A program made the translations under genes and the position numbers. A DNA stretch of 64,000 nt, from NCBI GenBank assembly GCA_009741485.1, contig CM019217.1, positions 45,536,633-45,600,632 of the forward strand, in the 5' to 3' direction. Positions 1 through 11,767 of this stretch are shown here, in pieces. Below the pieces are notes generated by a model. The model ran no database searches. It saw only the letters and a list, made by a program, of their open reading frames with translations, and had not been told where the DNA came from. Origin of the DNA: Malurus cyaneus samueli. Taxonomy: Eukaryota; Chordata; Aves; Passeriformes; Maluridae. Position 1 is the first letter of the stretch, and every line of letters begins with the position of its first letter.

Positions 1-3000
1 TCGGGACCTAGGACTTACACCACAATCTTTTCCCCTCTCTATTCCCTGTAAGTCACTTTTTAACAAGATGCACATATTTGTGTCCAGACAGTAGCCCTCT
101 GCCACCACAGGCTGATATTTAAAAGTCTAAATCAGCTAAGGTCAAGGATGAATAGGCTGGTGCAGAAGCCTCTAATTGCCAATACCCAGGTGGCAAGATT
201 TGTCTTTGCTTTGTCTTTCAAAGGGTAGCTCCTTGCCAGAAGGATTCTTTCTAAATCTGCATGACACAGGGCGAGGGGCAGTTTTATGTTGAGTCAATTT
301 TTTTTTTCCCTAAGTTCTATGAAAAGCTCCCTCTGGTTCTTTGGAAGATCACTTGAGATGAAAGGTCATCCATAATGGGAAGCTGGCTATAAAGGCAGAT
401 GCACAGTTCACTGTGCTGTTTTGAACAGCTTTTGCAAACATCCACAGCACTGACCTAATATCTTCCTCACTTTACTCTGTAAAAGCTCATGCTTTTGTTT
501 AGCACTATGAAGTTTGAAAGCTTTGCTGACTGGAGGGACCAGCAGTCTCTTAACACTCACCCTAAGACCCTGTCTGTTTTGCGAACAGGGCTGGGTTTGA
601 AGCACAAAAGAGGGGTACTGCTCTGGAGCAGCTGGTCTCCTCCCCAGACTGCTGAAAACCTGGCTCCTTACCTCAGTTTGTAGTGAGAAAGAGACTGATG
701 CCACACAGCATCTGAGGCACTTCAGTGCTCCCTGTGAGATGGAGCACAAAGATCTTTGTGACTGGATTTTTCAACGCAAACTTTAAAACAAAAGTCAGTA
801 ATGATTTCAGACTAATATTGGCTTCAATCAGGAACAATAATGGCAACCGACATCTCATTCAAGCATTGCTAGGAAAGCAAAATTTATAGCTTTGCTCTAT
901 CTGTAAAATGCACTGTGTTTTTGAGAACACATAATCCTAATAAAACAAAGATAATAACAACTCTGTGTTCTCTAATTCAATACTTGTAGCTGGTTTAATA
1001 ATAGATTTTCAATCCACTTCTCTTTTTTATGCTGAGACAACTACAGTCTGATTTAGTGAATCTCTTTGATTTGTAATCCCGATTGTTATATTATTAATAT
1101 GCCCTTGATGCACAGAGCAGGATAACTTAAAAAAGTGAGCAGCTATTTTGCTTGGCATTTATGACCTTGGTCAGAGGACATATTATTTACAGGAAGTTTC
1201 CTGGAGCATCTGCAAGTAAATCAGCTCTGAAATGCAGCTTAATTGTTTCGGGCAAAGCACGTTTAGTTTCATATTCCCAGGAATCTCCAGCTTCAGACGC
1301 AAAGTGCATTTCCACAGATGGACGCTGGCATGTGGAAATGCCACCGCCACTACTGTTCAGCTGACCTTTGGTTTAGGGCCAGCTGCCAACGGGAAATGCC
1401 AAGCTGTTACTTACATCCATTCAAAAGAGGCGAGAAAACTGCAGAGACTTGAAAGCAAAAAAAGGGGAAGAAGTGTGGTTCTGCCTTTGGGAGCCCAGCA
1501 GAAAATAAAAAGCCTGCAGACTCCAGCGAACTCCTGAGCCCAAATGACTGGAGACCACTTTCAGAGCTGCCAAGAGCAGGATGACATTCACTTTGTGCTG
1601 CAGAACTGCTCTCGAGCCTCTGCTCGCTGCAGCCTGGGACTTGGGAGGAGAGGTGCAAAGAGATGCCATGCAGTACCCCAGGGAGGAATATCCTCGAGTG
1701 TCCAGGGCCTCTCTCGGAGCAGCATGAAGCCAGTACAGAGTAGCCTGTTTGCAGGAGCTGGCTGGTTACACCCTCGGTGCTGAGAGCAGGAGCGTTTTTC
1801 TCCTTAGCTCTGCGGCTGAGCAGTGGCTGCTCTCTTACATCAACAGAAAAGACAGAGCCTGGGCTTTGCACAGCTTGCTTGGTGTGGCAAGCAGCAGTGA
1901 TTCCAGATGGAGTCCAAAATGGCTGTTTTTCTAAAAGCAAGTAAAAGGAAAGAATTAGGAAAGAAAATGTAACCCCCTGGAACCAGGCACTGGAACAACA
2001 TAACCGCTCCAGAGATACAGGAAACCATCTTCCAGAAAACAGGTTAACAGCATCAGGAAGGGATTATCTCATGATTTGGAACACGTTTACTGTCTCTACT
2101 GTCACAGCAGGAGAGTTACTCCACAAATTGTCTTGAATCCACATCCAAGGCAAAGCAGCACGAGGGACACATCTCAGTGGTATCTCTGCTTTCTTCCAAA
2201 CCAGAGCAATTTCTTTGTTTTGCTTTGTTTAATTTCAAATTGTCTGTCCTCTTTCTGGATTTCTGGGGTTTACTCTGCTGTTCTCACGAGTCACTCAATG
2301 TACTAGAAGGGCTTTAAAAGTCATGGGAACTCAAATAAGCTGAGAAGCTCTGTGGTTTTGAAGTCAATTTTCTAATAATGGACCAAACCTGGGCGCTGGA
2401 GGCTTTTCCACCAGCTCCAGCTGAGGGACTGTGGTCTTTGCAGTTTAGAGGAAGGGTTGAAAAGATAACAATGGATGGAGAGCTCAGTTCCCTGTGCCTG
2501 CCCTTCCCAGACATCCAGGGGAGCACCATGGAGAAGGTCCCAGGAACCTGCAGCTCTGTGGGGTCCACAGAGTGTGTGAGTATAAGGTGCGAGGATCAAG
2601 GCAGCACAGAGGCAGCAAAAAAGCCCCAGACAAAGCAGACAAGGGCTTTTACAAGCATGCCAAGAGCTAAGAGCTCTTTTATAAGCATGTAAAGAGCTAA
2701 GAGGAAGCACATCCTGGAAAACACATTAGGCAAAAGGACAGAAAGATGTAACAAATGAGAACTGCTGACAAATGGCTCAGGATTTGCAACTGCTTGCTGG
2801 GACCAGAGAGGATAGCAGTGAAGAGGAGACCTGCAAGGGTGCACCCTCCCCAGAGGGGTACTGAGCACATGTCAGCGACTGCAGGAAGAGCAGGAGCTAC
2901 TGGCAGCCACACAGCTGTGACTCCCAATGGCACAGAGGGATATTCATCCCTCCCCCTGTCATTCACCCCCCAGCCTCTTCCTCGCAGAGGTGCCAGGTGA

Positions 3001-4581
3001 CATCCACAGCTTCCCTACTGTCACGCGTGCATTTTCCGCTTTGCACCGACACAAGCACGTATCCAGGCTGGGGGAAGCCAAGGTTCACATCCTCCTGCTC
3101 TGACTGAAGAAGAATTTCAATGAAAACCTCTAGCCTTTAAGGAGAGACTTGAACTCCTGTCTAGAGCATTCAGAGCCAAGTCTTTTGACTACAGCTTTCC
3201 TGCAGACCCTGGTGTGAAGTGCCTGAAGCCACTTACCCCCCACTCCTCTCTGCTGCTGCATGCTTCCTATGCAGACAGGAGTGTTTACTTTTCCATTTTT
3301 AAGCCCCAAAAGTCAGTCAAAGTAGACAACAGGAGCTCAAACAGATGAGCTGGAAGAGATTGTCAGTCTCTGACCTTGAGTGGAGATGAGTCTGGCAGCC
3401 CACTTACCTTTCAGGACAGGAAATAACTGTGTCCATGTCCTTCCATGGATGCCTTGTGCCTGAGAACTGAGTTGCTCAGCCTGGCAGGATTTCACTACTC
3501 TGCATTTGCAGACTGATACCTTACCTCCTCTGGGAAATAATACCCTCAACCAACAAATTCAGTGCACTTCCTCTGCGAGTGTCTGTATCACCTCTTAAAG
3601 CTTATAATATCCTGTAATTTACAGCCAGACCTTGCTAGACCTGAGCTTAAGACAGACCTATACCATGAAAGCAACAGTGGGCTGATGGGCACCTTAGAAG
3701 CATAAATATTTGCAGTGAAAACAAATTCAGCCTTATCAGTAGATGCACTTCACATTGCTTTGCATCTGCTTTGCATCGTTTGACTACTGGGACTAAAAAA
3801 ATGTACTGATATACATACAGAATGTGAAAAAAGTGCCTTCCATGATGGCTGCCACACGAATTTAATGCTGCAGTACAAACTGATCCTGATACAAACCAGA
3901 TTTTGCCCCAGTACCACAGTCTCTTGTTCATCAAAAAATTCCATCAACTTCCATTAGAGTTGTCAAAGATGGTATAGCCCAGGCTTTCATCACTTGCCTA
4001 TGTTTAAGCACATGAGAAGTCAAGGGGAGGATTAGACGCAGAGCATCTCCCTCTGTGAGGGAAGCTCTCTCTATAATTTACTAACACTTGGGGAACACAT
4101 TAGTATCCTACACATAAAAAATTAAATCCAGATCTGACCAAAATGTGGAGCCCTTGGCCATTCCGGTGGGTTTATTCTCATTTTCTTTGCATTTTCCTGA
4201 AGTCAAGTTTTCTCTGTGAGCCAAGTCCACTGCAAGCTCTGAGTGCAAACAGATGGGGCTGAAGATATTTTACCTGTAATAACATGTTCTGCTTATTTTT
4301 AAAGGAATGTGAAAACACTCCTGCGAGAATCAAGCCAAATAATCAGGGCCAGTCTATACACAGATGAAAATCATTGGGAAGTGAACTACATCTGTGAGAG
4401 AGCCTTTGTCATTCCTGCTTGTCCAAACAGATCAATCAGCCCACCCTCGTGCTGTTTTACAGTGCTACCGCTTGACAGCTTTGTTCACATGCTGCTTGTG
4501 CCTAAATCGCACTAATCAGCTGGTCAGATAAAAGTTATTACAAAAGTTGGAGAAGTATAAATACACAGCTTCTTCTCTTAC
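1..4581 (-). other. Partial intron after the transmembrane exon
   Basis: This stretch follows the transmembrane exon in transcription order and runs off the left edge. I looked for the short exon that should begin the cytoplasmic part and for kinase exons, and recognised none on either strand. Stop-free frames of up to 177 codons (for example 1407-1940, minus) show no family signature. The only structure noted is a 28-30 bp imperfect tandem duplication near 2646-2703. An exon shorter than about 60 codons without a familiar motif could be missed here. Confidence 0.8.
2646..2703. repeat. Imperfect 30 bp-period tandem duplication
   Basis: Two copies of about 28 bp (2646-2673 and 2676-2703) share cttttayaagcatg and aagagctaagag, with about three differences. 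It is older than the perfect duplications elsewhere in the window. Confidence 0.85.
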
Positions 4582-4684
4582 CTTCCGCTGAGAAGGAAAC
4601 CGATAACAACAGCCAGCAGAATGACTCCCACTGTTACAGACACAACAATTATAGGAATCTGGCTCTGGTCACTGGATGCAGCTA
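4582..4684 (-). CDS. EPHA6: Eph receptor (EPHA6-like) exon: juxtamembrane linker and transmembrane helix
   Basis: This 103 bp exon encodes a short extracellular linker (AASSDQSQ) followed by the single transmembrane helix, about 25 hydrophobic residues from [12 protein letters not shown] through [13 protein letters not shown], then a basic residue at the exon end. This is the membrane anchor of the type I receptor; the kinase side follows in exons outside the window. The acceptor is a CAGCAG tandem after a good pyrimidine tract, and the donor is GTAAGA. The exon enters in phase 1 and leaves in phase 2. The junction codon made with the previous exon is TTA (Leu). DQSQIP just before the helix matches what I recall of EPHA6, which supports the paralogue call. 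Confidence 0.94.
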
Positions 4685-7600
4685 CTGCTGAGATGAGAAA
4701 CAGAAAATGGAGATTAGGGTTAAAATGACAGTCAGCACTCATGAGTCTTTCTAGTGGGGCTGCCAGAGAGGTTTCAAGTCTTACCAGATGATAGCTTCTT
4801 CTTTTATGGTTTGTGTTTTCCCCCTTTGCTGTCTGTTTCTAGTTTGGAAAGGATATGGGTGGAAAGGAAACAAAACCACATGCAACACTAAGCCAAAAGC
4901 TCAACAAGACTGCATCTCATTGCTGAATTCAGAAAGCAAAATGTTGCAGAATGCAGCCTTTGAGTTTGTAAATTCAAGTTTTTCTCCCTGAGTTAGCTGC
5001 ATTAGAAATCAGAGATAAAAGATGAAAACCCAATGGGTTCTCGTTTGGATGGAAACCCAACAGGCAGAGGAATGTTTTAACATTTATGGAATGTTATTGC
5101 TAACAGACAGAAGCAAAATCTCCCAGATAAAAGGAATTACTTGCACTTCAAGAAGCTATAAGCAATTACAAACTAACTCCTTGTGGCATCTATATTACAC
5201 GGCCGTAAGATGCCCACTGTAAAACAGGAATTTGCTAAGCCCCTTACTCTGGTTGGTCTTTTTACTGGCCAAAACTCCAGGAAGCAAAACACTTCCAGCC
5301 CATGCCTTGCAAAGAGCCCTCCTGCCAAAAGGCAGGAGACTAATCTGGTGATAAAGACACCAGCAGAAAGGTGAGAAAGCTGATTGAGGACTGAGCTCTG
5401 ACACAGGTCAAGTAAGAGCAGGTTAGCAAGCTCCTGTAGGCTGCGAAATGCGAACACCACTTGGATCTTGTTTACCTGCCCCACACGGCAGGGGAAGGAG
5501 CCCATCTCCCCCAACAGGTTTTTATGTGGGGTTCCCCAAGCAGAAACCAAAGTCTCCCCACCTTGCCCTCTTTGCTGCCAGGTTATTTAGTTGCATATTT
5601 GGCAGAAATCTGTGTTGGTAGAATCTCACATTTTCCCTTCAAAACCAGCTCCCTGGCAGAGGCACCGCTGCTCTGTGGGGGAAAACCTCATTATAGCTCT
5701 TAACCTCGTGCCAGCCCAGGATGAAGCTTCATTCACCCCAGGGAGCAGCAGGAATTGATTGCGTACTGAAGAAGCCTTTAACTAAATGATTGAACTAAAA
5801 AAGGGTCCTTAGCACAGGATTAACGTTATGAAGGCTATAAAATAACTGAATATAGTCCCATATTAATTGTTAAAGGAAAAGAAAGACAGAAAGGTATGGC
5901 ATTAAACATTGATCTGCACTGGGCTTCAAGCAGCTCTTCATACGGGAGCTCTCTGGTGCTTAACCACGAACGGGGTGGACCTGCTACAGCAATGCAAGTG
6001 ATTTCAGAAGGATTGGTCCTGATCCATTAAATATTTAATGTTAACTGCTCCAAACCCCTGCCATCATCCAGAGAGTTTAATAGCCTCACAAACTTATGAG
6101 GGTTCCTTAAGATGGTGTTTTATTGCTTTCTTGACAAAATAATTAAAAAGAAAAACATTTGAAGGAGAACATTAAGCAGTGATTGGTGGTTTTTTGCACA
6201 GCTCAAGGGATGGGAAAATGAGATAAATTCCACTGTGATCTATGACAGCTGAAAAGCCTGAATTCATAAGCTGAGCTGGGATTTGCTGCTATTCAAAGTC
6301 AGGGGGGCACACACCTGCATTATCCCTTCTCAGCTTGGTGATATGTTCCTACTCCTGCCCAGCAGACCAGCTGGATTAGCTCACCAATCCAGCCTCACCC
6401 AGCTCTTGGCAAGGCTAGCTTTTGGGCCAGATGAACTCGGAGGCACTTGAAAAGGAGGGTGCAACAAGCGGATACACCCAGCAACAGCTTCCACTCAAAT
6501 AAAAAAAAAAAAAATCACTGGAAATCGAAGGCCTGGCTGCTTCATGGTGCTTTGCAGAATTGCACAATTTGCAGTGTGCAAAATCTGGAAAAAGAGGGAA
6601 GTCCAAAACAGGGTACAGCTTTCCTCCATTGCATTTCTCGGGCTGTTTTTGTCTAATTCCTCCAAATGTATTAAAGATAACCATAGAAACCTTGTGAACT
6701 GGAAATAAAACCTGTTGTTCAGTCCAAATAACTTGGAGACTGTTTTTGTTTCTCAGAACAGCCACCAAAAGGTTTTCATCTGTGCTTGAATAAAAATCAT
6801 TTGCTTTGGCTCTAACAAAAAGTTCAAATCTGTATTCTGATGTAGCAGTGAGATTTCGATCTGTGCTTGCTTTCAAAATCTCCAGGATGTGCAGGAAAGC
6901 TGTGCGAGTCTGGTCACACTCCCGACACAAACATTGACTTAATATAGGGCTTTGGGAAAAAAAGTGCTTTTTATAGTGTGTTAAATGTCAAACAGAGCTG
7001 CATTTTGCAAGATACTGAGGCTTATATTGTATTTCAATCCTATCAAGTGTTTAAATATCTGGTTAAGTCTGGTCCCAGCTAGGGCTGGAGTCCAACAGAC
7101 GAACAATTCCCAGTTCTCAAACTGGAAACAGTAGATATTCCTCTGACTAATCCAGCAGCTCCTTAGTATCAGTGACATACCTATTTCTCTGCTTTTAAAA
7201 CGTGAAAATGATTGGGGTGTGGGTGTCACTAAAGGGCCCAAGGAACTTCTAGTTTTTCAAGATATTTCCACATGATGTCCTCAAAAAGTCCTGATTAACA
7301 CAGGTACTTACATGATGGACTTTATGGAAGTACCATTATTTTTGGACCAGGATCACAGGTACTCATTTTGATAAATGAGCGCATATTAAATGTGTAACTC
7401 ATTAATAGTCCAGAACACTATTCCTCAAACAACTCTAAGCTAGAAACTTTCCAACTGAGCAAAACTATATAGATTAAGTTTTTGGCATAACATGATTTAG
7501 TTGCTACTTATAGGGCCAAATTAATGGTTAATATGATAAGAAATGCATTAAATAGACCGTCCTTATTGCATTAATGTTTGCATTGTGATGCAATTTTCAC

Positions 7601-8715
7601 TGTATTAGCTTAATCACTGGCTCCACAGCTACATCTGCACATGTATAATGACTCCTTGAAAATCTATTAGGAGATCAAAGGTAACATGCATTGAAAAGAC
7701 AACTTGGCACCTTCTTCTCAAAGATGATGAGTTTTAAATGAACTGGAATAACAGCAATCAAAGTATTGATGAACTTAAATTTCCACGGAAAACACAGAAA
7801 ATAGTCTCTTTCCCACAGGAATGATTGCAGTATTTCCACCATAAAATTCCTCTTCCATGCAAACAGTATAAAAAATTAATAAATGACAGCTGTACAAACT
7901 AGAAGAGAGAAGATGTATTTTCTGGTGGACTAAATTTTATTTGACACCTTGGCAAAATTTTGTATTTGGGACAAAATAAATTTCCCCACAGCTGTGCCTG
8001 AACACACAAGAAAGAGCAGCTGAGCCTCTGTGTGCCTCAGGAGTTCACTCTGCCACAGAATCTATTCCTGAATCCAGACCTGGATAATCAGATTCATTAA
8101 AAAAAAAAAAAAATAAAGAAAATTTTAAAGCCCACAAATGTAACAGGCCAAGAAGAAATCCTGCACTTGCGGTGCGCATTTTTTTCTATTTCTGATCACA
8201 AGTTAACCTCCTCTGCTTGAGGCTATGGGATTGACAGCCAACAGAAACCATCTTTTAACTTGACAGGAACTTTCACCAAAAGACTAATGCTGGTTCAACT
8301 TCTCCCCTTGCAGAGAGGCTTCATTTCGGGGGTTTCTTTCCCCCACCAGGTGCAGATATTTAAGAGAGCTCAGCATCCTCCGCAGACTGCCATTACGAGG
8401 TGTGAAGGAGCAGGTCCCATCCCCTCTGTCCCTCCTGAGAGGAAAGAGCCCCTTACAACAGCTCCTGTAAATATGGGGTTTTTCAAAGCAGGGAATGCCA
8501 TGAATTTCTGAAGCCTGAATTTCTTCTGCCTCACTGTGTAGTTGAGGAAGCCAAGGACGGATATGTCAAGCTCAGAGTCATGACGTGCCTGATATTCCCA
8601 AAGTCAAGGGATGAAGCCAATACAAGGAAGAGCTCTCTGCAAGGATATCGATCCCCTGACTTGTTTCTGGTAAGTGCTGCAGAGACAGGGGCTGACAGTA
8701 ATTAGAAAGACTTAC
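4685..8715 (-). other. Intron between second FN3 exon and transmembrane exon
   Basis: This phase 1 intron of about 4.0 kb is bounded by GTAAGT and a CAGCAG acceptor. It has A-rich homopolymers near 6500 and 8100 and a 171-codon open frame at 6415-6930 (minus) with no recognised domain. I saw no clear transposable element or second gene. The part around 7300-7900 is AT-rich with few CpG. Confidence 0.85.
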
Positions 8716-8875
8716 ACACTGGGCTGGTTTCAAACTCGAACCTTCGGCTGAAGCCCCCGTAGCCGGCTGCTGTCCGGGCTCGGATCTGGAAGACGTAGGC
8801 TGAGCCTGGCTTCAAGCCGTCTGCCGTTATCGCCGTCTCCTTGGATTTGATGATGGTGTAGCTCATCTCCTGGTC
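8716..8875 (-). CDS. EPHA6: Eph receptor (EPHA6-like) exon: second half of second fibronectin type III repeat
   Basis: This 160 bp exon encodes the C-terminal half of the second fibronectin III repeat, next to the membrane. It reads [18 protein letters not shown], then [20 protein letters not shown] and [23 protein letters not shown] and FEFET are near-invariant in EphA receptors, and IIKSKET is the EPHA6-type wording. I chose the low end at GTAAGT because it is the best donor and gives a 160 bp exon in frame with the next one. The two other GT dinucleotides just upstream would break the frame. The acceptor side is unusual: a run of seven G, then tgttgggaaaag, with little pyrimidine near the AG. 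Exons 11643-11767 and 8716-8875 together make 285 bp, a whole number of codons, so the pair is a symmetric domain cassette. Confidence 0.95.
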
Positions 8876-11642
8876 CTTTTCCCAACACCCCCCCAAAAAC
8901 CACAAAGATCAAACACACAAAGAGTGGCTCTCAGAGAAGACAGACTCTTACAACATTACAAAAGTTGATGGAAGTATGCATTTTTGAGGATTTCTTCCTC
9001 AAAACCCCTCTCCAAAGGCCTTTCTGGAACATAAAATGTGAGATCACATTTTCTCTTTTATAATCAGTGATTCTAGGAGGCAACTGGCATCTGCAGCAGA
9101 AGCAGCTTTTCACTGCTCTGGATGTACGTGGCCTGGGGCAATGGAAAGGTTTATCGCACAAAGATCAATCCCAAGGCACAGGGAAGATAAAGCAAGTCCC
9201 ATCACCTTAAAAAGGGATTTTGATTTACACCAAAACAGCTTCCCAGTAACGTAAGTAGCCCTAAAAGAGAATAATACATTATACATTGTACAACTTTATG
9301 CTTCCATTTCTAGAACCACGAATTAGACCCTGGGAAGGGAATAATAAACCAAAACTCCAGGAAAATACCTAATTTTCACACTGCTTTTCTGAAGCAATGA
9401 ACTTGAAGAAAGATTGCTGAAATAAATCTTCATCTGCATCAGTTCCTAATGTGAAACAGTTCCAGTTCTTTGATTAAAATTTCGTTGAAATGCTTAGTAA
9501 TTACTCTTAGAATTATTTACTGTAACACATAATCTAGACAAGAGCTCATAAATTAAGGTCTACAAATTTGGAAACTGCTTTTTATTCACCATTTCCTCTC
9601 AGATCCAAATTATTACTAGTTAAACCAGAGTTTTCAGCAGCTCCTTACTGAGATTTCTGGATAGCTTTTAGAATCTAAGCTCATTTTTCTTTTTTCTTTT
9701 TAATTTAATGGTCAGCTTCCCACAGACAGCAATATGCCTGGCTAAGGCACTGGGAATTTGTAAATATGAGATCACAAAATTTCTCCGTCAAAGCCTGTTT
9801 TGGAGAAATGTGTACAGACACACAGACAGACAGACACCTGTAAATGTGCCCTTTTTTACTTATTAAGGAGTGATTCCTCTTACACAAATGCGATCTGACA
9901 AAACTCAATTTTCCCAAACATTTAATACAAATCATTCTTGTCCCTTGGAAGTGAATGTTGTGAATTGACCCTTATGAAGGGCTGAAAACTGAGAGAATAT
10001 AAATTATAGTAGCAACAAAAAAAGGATTAAAGACAGTATCCCAAACCCATCTCAACAACCCGTTAAAAAAGCAGTAAGTGAATATTAGGTCACATCTTTG
10101 CTTGCATGTCAGCCAATTAGATTTTCAATACACTGCTGGCTTCTGCAAACACTTGGACTCTGGGGCTTTTCTATGGAAAACACTAAGCTTCACTATCAGC
10201 CTGAACGAAATAAATCAAGACAGCATAAACTTGGACTGGCTGGAGCCACCTCTCCACAAAGGACTCACTCTTGAAGAACTATTTGCTGAATAGATACTTC
10301 TGGATTACAAATACAATATTTTAAGCTCTCTCTCCTGCCAATTTGTTTGAAAAAAACCCAAGGAAAATGAAGGAATTATCTGATTTTTTTTCACCTTAAC
10401 TGTTTGCTTTAATTTTTTTTTTGGTTTCTAAAAGCTATTCTTTCCAAGCTACTCCACGGTAAGGATTCAATGTACACCAACAGTCAGTCAAACAGTTTAC
10501 TAAAATAATTAGTAATTAATTATTTCCAGCAACAAAATATCCTGACTCTGGCTGTGTGCTTTAATCTTCTTGAAAACATAAGCCCTATTTATGTCACTCA
10601 CATATCTAGTGCCCTTTCACAAGCCCCCTTATCTGCAAAAATAATGTTGATTTTAGTTTGATGGGGAAGATGCATGAAATTCTTTCCCCTGTTTGCATGG
10701 ACTGCCTGAGTAGGTCCTTCCCATGGTCAGAGAAAGAAGAGAGGAGTAAGGATCCAATCCTGGTCCATGTTTAATGATTTCACCTGGGTCACAGACAGAG
10801 CTAATGGAATATCTTCCTTAAAATAAAAATTCAATCCCCCTAAAAACAGGAATAGTGACTCGTTTTCACTATTTTCCTCTTGTTTTCATGCAGAAAGCCT
10901 GGATGTTTCGGAAGAAAAAAGAACACCTTACAATTCCAGCTAAGGCAAAAAAATTGCTATTCAGTCAAATCCTGAAAACCTGATTTCTGGAAATCTAAGA
11001 TTTAAGGTGATATCACTCAAAATATGCTATTTTGATCAAGTGCATTTGTAACTATTTTCATGTAAACAACATTAATTTTGCAGGAAGACAACAAGTCACC
11101 ATGTGAAATGAAGACTAGGGGAGGCAAGTTTTGCAGGAAGAGCGCTTCCCCTTCAACTGAGAGGAAGAGCAGGCAAACCCTGGCAAATTTTAAAGCCAGG
11201 ATGCCCTTCTTACTATCAGAGCACATACAATCTCTCCTTCTCTAATCAATCTCCTTCTCCTCTCCTTTCACAGGGGATGGAAAATCAAGTGAGAAATTGA
11301 AATACCAAAGGCTAGGGATTGCCTGATGTTTCTGGGAGGAGACACATGCTCAGTCCCCAGCCCCTTCTATTTTTAACAAATGAGCGGGCTCTGTTGTAAT
11401 GTGATAAGGCCTGAGAGGAATCTGACACGCAGATTTAATGTATTTGTTCAAGAGAAGTGGCACACTAATGGAAAACAACACCCTCATTTCAAGTCTTCCT
11501 AATCATTTACTGCAAAATCAATCTGACATTGATTTATGCATAAAATCTCTCCATTCCTTTCCATGACTCAAACAATTATAACTAAAAGAAGAAAACAATA
11601 AAGAGAAGGTACTTGGGAAGCTCAGCAATCAGTCCATCACAC
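8876..11642 (-). other. Intron inside the second FN3 repeat
   Basis: This phase 0 intron of about 2.8 kb splits the second fibronectin repeat. It begins with a GTGTGA donor and ends with a G-rich, pyrimidine-poor acceptor. It contains a short GACA-type tract near 9820-9837 and AT-rich sequence. No coding signal or transposable element was recognised. Confidence 0.85.
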
Positions 11643-11767
11643 CTTTTCAAAATATTTGATTTCGTATTCCAGGATGATGCCGTTGGGTCGATCTGGCTCC
11701 TGCCAGGAAAGGGAGATGCTATTTTTAGTTATCTTCCCTTTTTTCACACTACTGACTGGAGAAGGTG
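11643..11767 (-). CDS. EPHA6: Eph receptor (EPHA6-like) exon: first half of second fibronectin type III repeat
   Basis: This 125 bp exon encodes the N-terminal half of the second fibronectin III repeat. With the G carried over from the previous exon it reads [17 protein letters not shown], then [19 protein letters not shown] and IKYFEK. SLSWQEP and NGIILEYE are strongly conserved Eph positions, including the FN3 core tryptophan. The acceptor is strong (ctcctgtcttgcag). The donor reads GTGTGA, which keeps G at +3 and +5 but lacks the usual A at +4. The exon starts in phase 1 and ends on a codon boundary, so the intron after it is phase 0. About 30 kb of intron separates it from the first FN3 exon, the largest intron in the window. 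Confidence 0.95.

Noticed and set aside
1407..1940. 177-codon minus frame downstream of the transmembrane exon, considered as a possible cytoplasmic exon
   Set aside because: It lacks the expected Eph juxtamembrane wording (tyrosine-containing YIDP/YEDP motif) and any kinase motif.
6415..6930. 171-codon open frame on the gene strand in the intron before the transmembrane exon
   Set aside because: No Eph or other domain wording, no fitting splice sites noticed at its ends, and its length is within chance for this window.
9815..9840. Short acaca/gaca tract as a possible microsatellite
   Set aside because: Only three or four GACA units; too short to list as a repeat feature.
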